From: Thalassarchaeum sp002495735
GTDB lineage: Archaea; Thermoplasmatota; Poseidoniia; Poseidoniales; Thalassarchaeaceae
Assembly: GCA_937911265.1 (NCBI GenBank)
Contig: CALDRG010000001.1
Coordinates: 1-18,566, forward strand
Length of the DNA stretch: 18,566 nt
Direction of reading: 5' to 3'
Made by a program: the position numbers and the translations under genes. A model generated the notes under the pieces. That model searched no databases. It saw nothing but the letters and a program-made list of their open reading frames with translations, and had not been told where the DNA came from. Positions 15,277 through 18,566 of the stretch are shown here, in pieces (position 1 is the stretch's first letter; each line of letters starts with the position of its first letter).

Positions 15277-16074
15277 TCACTCTCCGAGTAGTGCTGCTGC
15301 ATCCGCAGCACTGACACCTTCGTGAATGACCTGTCTGAGAGCAGTAACACGTGCCGCGGGATCTTCTGAGGCGAATACCTGTCTGCCCATACAGACTCCA
15401 GCGCCTCCAACTGACATTGCCTCCTCTACAATACCCAAGGTGCCTTCAAACGGTATTCCAGATGGCCCGCCAGCAATCAGAACGGGGATTGGTACAGCCT
15501 CAGTGACAGACCGGAATGAGTCGGCTGTGCCAGTCCAAGGTACCTTGACGACATGGCATCCGAGTTCCCAAGCCAGTCTAGCAGCGTGTGCGATGCCGCC
15601 AGTCTCGTCTCCTTCAATCGGTTTGAGATTGGGGCCACGCGGATAGGCCATTCCAAGCACGGGAAGGCCTAGAGGAAATGACTCAGTAGTGAGTGCCGCC
15701 AGTGCCTCAATCATCTCAGGCTCGGATTCATCGCCGAGATTGACCTGTCCAGACAAGGCCATGGCTCCGCGTTGCCAACACTCCTCGGCGCTTGCCACGC
15801 TCACCTTGGATTGAGAGCGAGTCCCTCCGTGAACTGTAGAAGCCGAGACGTGGCATACGAAACCGCTCCACCCTGTCGCATCGGCATGATGGCTCAAAGC
15901 GCCCTTGTGCAGGACGATGGCGTCTGCACCACCCGAAATGACTGCCTCGACGACAGAATCCATGTCCCCTAGGCCTGCCTCGGGGTAACCCGATGCCCCG
16001 TGGTCCATAGGAACCCAGACGCCCCTGCCACCGGGCAGAATTCTAGCGAGTCGATCCTCAAGAGTATCCGCCAT
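15277..16074 (-). CDS. aroA': 2-amino-3,7-dideoxy-D-threo-hept-6-ulosonate (ADH) synthase, class I aldolase family
   Basis: First step of the archaeal aromatic pathway characterised in Methanocaldococcus (MJ0400 type): an aldolase-like transaldol reaction combining a 6-deoxy-5-ketofructose phosphate with aspartate semialdehyde. The 265-aa protein shows the DhnA/FBA class I features: VPMDHGASGYPEAGL (residues 21-35), HKG (56-58), VNLGDESE (111-118), AYPRG (143-147), the Schiff-base lysine Lys177 in VVKVPWTG, then IAGGP and a phosphate-binding GGAGVCMGR. A fructose-bisphosphate aldolase is the alternative, but the immediate neighbour, dehydroquinate synthase II, makes ADH synthase far more likely. 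The start has a modest GAGG 4 nt upstream. It is the first gene of the aromatic operon, 80 nt after xth. Confidence 0.93.
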   Translation of the reverse strand: MADTLEDRLARILPGGRGVWVPMDHGASGYPEAGLGDMDSVVEAVISGGADAIVLHKGALSHHADATGWSGFVCHVSASTVHGGTRSQSKVSVASAEECWQRGAMALSGQVNLGDESEPEMIEALAALTTESFPLGLPVLGMAYPRGPNLKPIEGDETGGIAHAARLAWELGCHVVKVPWTGTADSFRSVTEAVPIPVLIAGGPSGIPFEGTLGIVEEAMSVGGAGVCMGRQVFASEDPAARVTALRQVIHEGVSAADAAALLGE

Positions 16075-16113
16075 ACATCCTCGCTAGTGCTTCATCACTT
16101 GAAAGGTGACGCA

Positions 16114-16124
16114 TTCAAACATTT
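16114..16124 (-). promoter_or_regulatory. Possible weak promoter element for the aromatic operon
   Basis: On the minus strand AAATGTTTGAA is the most AT-rich stretch between xth and ADH synthase, about 45 nt before the ATG at 16074. This would allow a start site about 20 nt before that ATG. The match to an archaeal TATA box is poor, and read-through from xth is an alternative. Confidence 0.22.
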
Positions 16125-16134
16125 GGACAGTTAC

Positions 16135-16153
16135 CCGCTCCCGTAGGGAGCGG
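16135..16153. terminator. GC-rich hairpin CCGCTCCC-GTA-GGGAGCGG after xth
   Basis: Perfect 8-bp arms with a 3-nt loop begin one base after the TAA of xth (minus strand) and lie about 60 nt before the aromatic operon. It could end or stabilise the permease-xth mRNA, or be a protein-binding site. No U-tract follows on the minus strand, so classical intrinsic termination is not shown. Confidence 0.4.
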
Positions 16154-16154
16154 T

Positions 16155-16937
16155 TTAGAGATCCAGATCAACAATCAGGGGTGCGTGATCAGACACGACC
16201 AGTCCGCCCTCACGAAGCACCTCGGCAGATTTGAACAGGGAGTTCGCAGCCGAGTTAGCGAGCACGTAGTCGATTCTCCAACCGCGGTCTAACTCTCTCG
16301 CCCTACCACGGTTCGACCACCATGTGTACGGCCCCTTAGTCGGGCCAACATGAATCCTCAACAGATCGTACCAGCCACTGTCGAGTAGCTGAGTGAACCA
16401 CCTGCGCTCGTGTTCGAGAAACCCCGAGGTCTTACGGTTGCCCGATGGGTTCCATATATCGTCCTCTTCATGGGCGATGTTGAGATCGCCACAGAGTAGT
16501 GCAGGCTCGTCTGAGTCGATGAATCGCATGGACCAGGCCAACATGTCATCAATCCATTGTTCCTTGTATGCTTGGCGCTCGGGACTGGAGGAACCGTTCG
16601 GCAGGTACATGTTGATGCAGTGTAGACTGCCATGCTTGGTGTGCAGAACCCTGCCATCTGGGTCACGGGTATCGTCAAGCTCCGTGTCTATGCCACGTCC
16701 GACCTCGGAAAGACCCACTCGTGAGCAAGTCATCACGCCCGAGTAGCCCTTCTTCTCAGCCGGATGCCAGAGAACCTCATGGCCCTTCGGAGGTGCCCAG
16801 TTATCCGGCATCTGCTCCGGGAGAGCCCGTGTCTCTTGGAACAGCCAGATGTCTGCGTCGATTCTGTCAACGAAGTCTGCGAGGCCCTTGCGGTGGGCTG
16901 CTCTGATGCCATTGAGGTTCCAAGTGACGACTCGCAT
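16155..16937 (-). CDS. xth: Exodeoxyribonuclease III / AP endonuclease (Xth family)
   Basis: DNA repair nuclease of the exonuclease-endonuclease-phosphatase fold. It cleaves at abasic sites and has 3'-5' exonuclease or phosphatase activity in characterised relatives. All catalytic motifs are present: WNLNGIR (6-12), QET with metal-binding Glu35, NMYLPNG (Tyr111), GDLNIAH with Asp151 and Asn153, RIDYVLA with Asp223, and the terminal SDHAP with His251. Length (260 aa) matches the family. The gene begins 9 nt after the ABC permease stop on the same strand, with GGAG (complement of 16944-16947) overlapping that stop and 6 nt before the ATG. The two share a transcript without an obvious functional link. 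Confidence 0.96.
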   Translation of the reverse strand: MRVVTWNLNGIRAAHRKGLADFVDRIDADIWLFQETRALPEQMPDNWAPPKGHEVLWHPAEKKGYSGVMTCSRVGLSEVGRGIDTELDDTRDPDGRVLHTKHGSLHCINMYLPNGSSSPERQAYKEQWIDDMLAWSMRFIDSDEPALLCGDLNIAHEEDDIWNPSGNRKTSGFLEHERRWFTQLLDSGWYDLLRIHVGPTKGPYTWWSNRGRARELDRGWRIDYVLANSAANSLFKSAEVLREGGLVVSDHAPLIVDLDL

Positions 16938-16946
16938 GGACTGCTC

Positions 16947-18566
16947 CTACTGAGAGAGGTCTTTGACCTTCTTGACAAGGTCCATCCTGCTCACGCGCCA
17001 AGTTCCGTAGGGAGTGCACATCACTGAAATCACAACGACGACCAAAATCAACTCTAGTGCGGCCATGATGTCAGGCTGCAGCGTGAAGAAGAAGGCCCAC
17101 TGAACGATTGATGAGATTAGGTACTGGGTCATGACAATCGTGAACACCGCGGCCAGCACCCCTCCGATTAGCCCGATTGCTAGATGCTCTCCCAGCATCA
17201 TCGACCTAATCCTCGATATTGGGGCACCTAGTACTCTGAGAGTGGCCAACTCCGAGTCGCGCTCGGAGAGGTTCATCAACAGGGTGTTGAAGAGTACTGC
17301 GATGGCTATGATGACTCCCAATCCGAGAACGGCGTTGAAGATTTGCTGTTGCTTCTCAAGCAGTGAGTCGAAGGAGTCCAACATATCCTGCTTCTGGGTG
17401 ATGCCGATTGACATCTCTCCTATCTGTTCGTCCAACTCGACGCCTTCTGGCAGACTCAGAAGCACTGTCGTTGCTTCGAGTCCTATGGCGTCAGAGAGGT
17501 CTGAGCGGTGGAAGTAGACAGTTCGAGAAATCTCGCCTCTAGTTACTCCGGTAATCTCGACATCGAGAGAGAACGGTCCGAACATGACGGTCTGGGTGTG
17601 GCCAATCTCCCACTCGAGGAACATCATAGTCCCCTCGTCGACCAGCACCTGAGTGGGAGTGGCTCCGGCGACAGGGAGTGAGCCCTCTAGAAGATTAAGT
17701 GGTGACATGGCATCATCACCGGTCGAGATGACATCGAGTCCGTAGGCTAGGAACTGTCTCGTATCTCCCTCGGCATTCCCTGGGAAAACCAGCATTGTCT
17801 CGTGGTCAGCTCCTTTCTCCTCAGCCCATCCGATGACTGCGCCCTCACCTCCAAACGGCACATTGACCTGAGCGTCCCAGTTCTGGTCCTCGATCCCGCC
17901 CACTAAGCTTCCCATTGAGTCCATCATCAATGACATCGTACCGAATATCAGCATAGACAGTCCGACGGCGAAGAATGTGAATATCAGTCTCATCGGCTTC
18001 CTCATGCTCGATCTGATGGTCAGACCAACTGTGGTCGGCAAACGCGAGGTCAGCCTCTGAATTCCCCGTGAGGAGAGTCTGACTTCGTGCTGGCCCCTCA
18101 GTATCTCAAGAGGTTGCATTCTCGAAGCATCTAGGGCCGGTTTAATCCCTGCAATCAGGACTATTCCCATCGCAATTACGAAGTTCTGCACAATGAGGGA
18201 GGCGTCAGTGTGGAAGCCTATGGCTGGGATGCCGAGAAGGTCTTCGTACATCGCGACCATCGCGGGCCCTCCGAATACAACACCCAGCACGATGCCGATA
18301 GAGGAGCCAATCAGTCCTATGGCGATAGGTGCGAGTATGAATCCCGGCATAATCGCCGACTTCGGTATCCCCAGAGTTCGCAAGATGGCAATCTCTCGGG
18401 CCTGCGACTGAATCAACCTCTGCAGGCTCAGGAAGATGGTGATGCCGGCAACCATCGCAATCATTCCCGTAATGATTGGATAGCTTTTACTCGCACCCTC
18501 GGCGTCTGCGCGCAGGAACTCGACAGATTCGACTCCTGATCTGTCGTAGGTGATGAAGGAGGCATC
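16947..18566 (-). CDS. FtsX/MacB-type ABC transporter permease, 5' end outside window
   Basis: Membrane permease of the FtsX/MacB/LolC class, in which an external ATPase drives mechanical work on extracytoplasmic substrates. The frame is open to the window edge (539 residues visible) with no stop upstream of the internal ATG at 18464, so the start lies beyond the window. Two FtsX cores are visible. The first contains QAREIAILRTLGIPKSAI and glycine-rich helices; the second, near the C-terminus, contains SERDSELATLRVLGAPISRI. Between them, a TM helix (RLIFTFFAVGLSMLIFGTM) leads into a soluble MacB-like ectodomain of about 190 residues that starts near IEDQNWDAQVNV. The protein ends in a cytoplasmic MDLVKKVKDLSQ. 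No ATPase gene is in view. Substrate is unknown; lipoprotein or envelope handling is typical for the class. Confidence 0.88.
   Translation of the reverse strand, partial: DASFITYDRSGVESVEFLRADAEGASKSYPIITGMIAMVAGITIFLSLQRLIQSQAREIAILRTLGIPKSAIMPGFILAPIAIGLIGSSIGIVLGVVFGGPAMVAMYEDLLGIPAIGFHTDASLIVQNFVIAMGIVLIAGIKPALDASRMQPLEILRGQHEVRLSSRGIQRLTSRLPTTVGLTIRSSMRKPMRLIFTFFAVGLSMLIFGTMSLMMDSMGSLVGGIEDQNWDAQVNVPFGGEGAVIGWAEEKGADHETMLVFPGNAEGDTRQFLAYGLDVISTGDDAMSPLNLLEGSLPVAGATPTQVLVDEGTMMFLEWEIGHTQTVMFGPFSLDVEITGVTRGEISRTVYFHRSDLSDAIGLEATTVLLSLPEGVELDEQIGEMSIGITQKQDMLDSFDSLLEKQQQIFNAVLGLGVIIAIAVLFNTLLMNLSERDSELATLRVLGAPISRIRSMMLGEHLAIGLIGGVLAAVFTIVMTQYLISSIVQWAFFFTLQPDIMAALELILVVVVISVMCTPYGTWRVSRMDLVKKVKDLSQ

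Noticed and set aside
1..18566. CRISPR arrays, tRNA/rRNA genes, insertion sequences or integration sites
   Set aside because: No spaced direct repeats, tRNA T-loop signatures in gaps, transposase motifs or flanking duplications were seen; nearly all sequence is occupied by confident coding regions.

Overview
The window looks like a chromosome segment of a Thermoplasmatota-type euryarchaeon, most likely a planktonic Marine Group II (Poseidoniales) relative. This placement is inferred from gene content, not from a marker gene. Three things point to archaea: the archaeal route into aromatic amino acids (ADH synthase, class II dehydroquinate synthase and a GHMP-type shikimate kinase), an HTH_10 (Bat-type) regulator, and a PGF-CTERM-like surface-anchoring tail. 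Coding density is very high, intergenic gaps are 0-180 nt, and strong AGGAGGTGA-type ribosome binding sites precede operon-internal genes. I see no tRNA, rRNA, CRISPR array, insertion sequence or gap over 300 nt.

Layout. (1) 1-1220 (+): a subtilisin-family protease with a lipobox, its start codon lying one base outside the window. (2) 1264-1911 (+): an HTH_10 transcriptional regulator. A perfect 8-bp inverted repeat overlaps its stop codon and leads into (3) 1967-7216 (+): a tight operon for a three-subunit molybdenum hydroxylase (2Fe-2S subunit, molybdopterin subunit, FAD subunit). The FAD subunit has a cysteine-rich insert like that of 4-hydroxybenzoyl-CoA reductase. The last gene encodes a secreted protein with a PGF-CTERM-like tail. 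(4) 7397-12367 (+), after a 180-nt gap with a TATA-like box and another triloop inverted repeat: DUF4350-like membrane protein, MoxR AAA+ ATPase, DUF58 protein and a six-TM membrane protein. (5) 12368-16074 (-), abutting the previous gene tail to tail: an aromatic-pathway operon transcribed ADH synthase, 3-dehydroquinate synthase II, shikimate kinase, chorismate synthase, with gaps or overlaps of 4-10 nt. (6) 16155-18566 (-): an FtsX/MacB-type ABC permease (5' end beyond the window) followed by exonuclease III. A GC-rich hairpin separates xth from the aromatic operon.

How the genes work together. The aromatic cluster supplies the two non-canonical first steps (to 3-dehydroquinate) and the kinase and final steps of chorismate synthesis; aroD, aroE and EPSP synthase must be elsewhere. 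The regulator may control the hydroxylase through the palindrome between them. The MoxR/DUF58/membrane-protein module is a putative envelope chaperone or assembly system. Its position right after a molybdenum hydroxylase recalls the CoxD (MoxR-type) and CoxE (VWA) maturation factors of CO dehydrogenase, so a maturation role deserves consideration.
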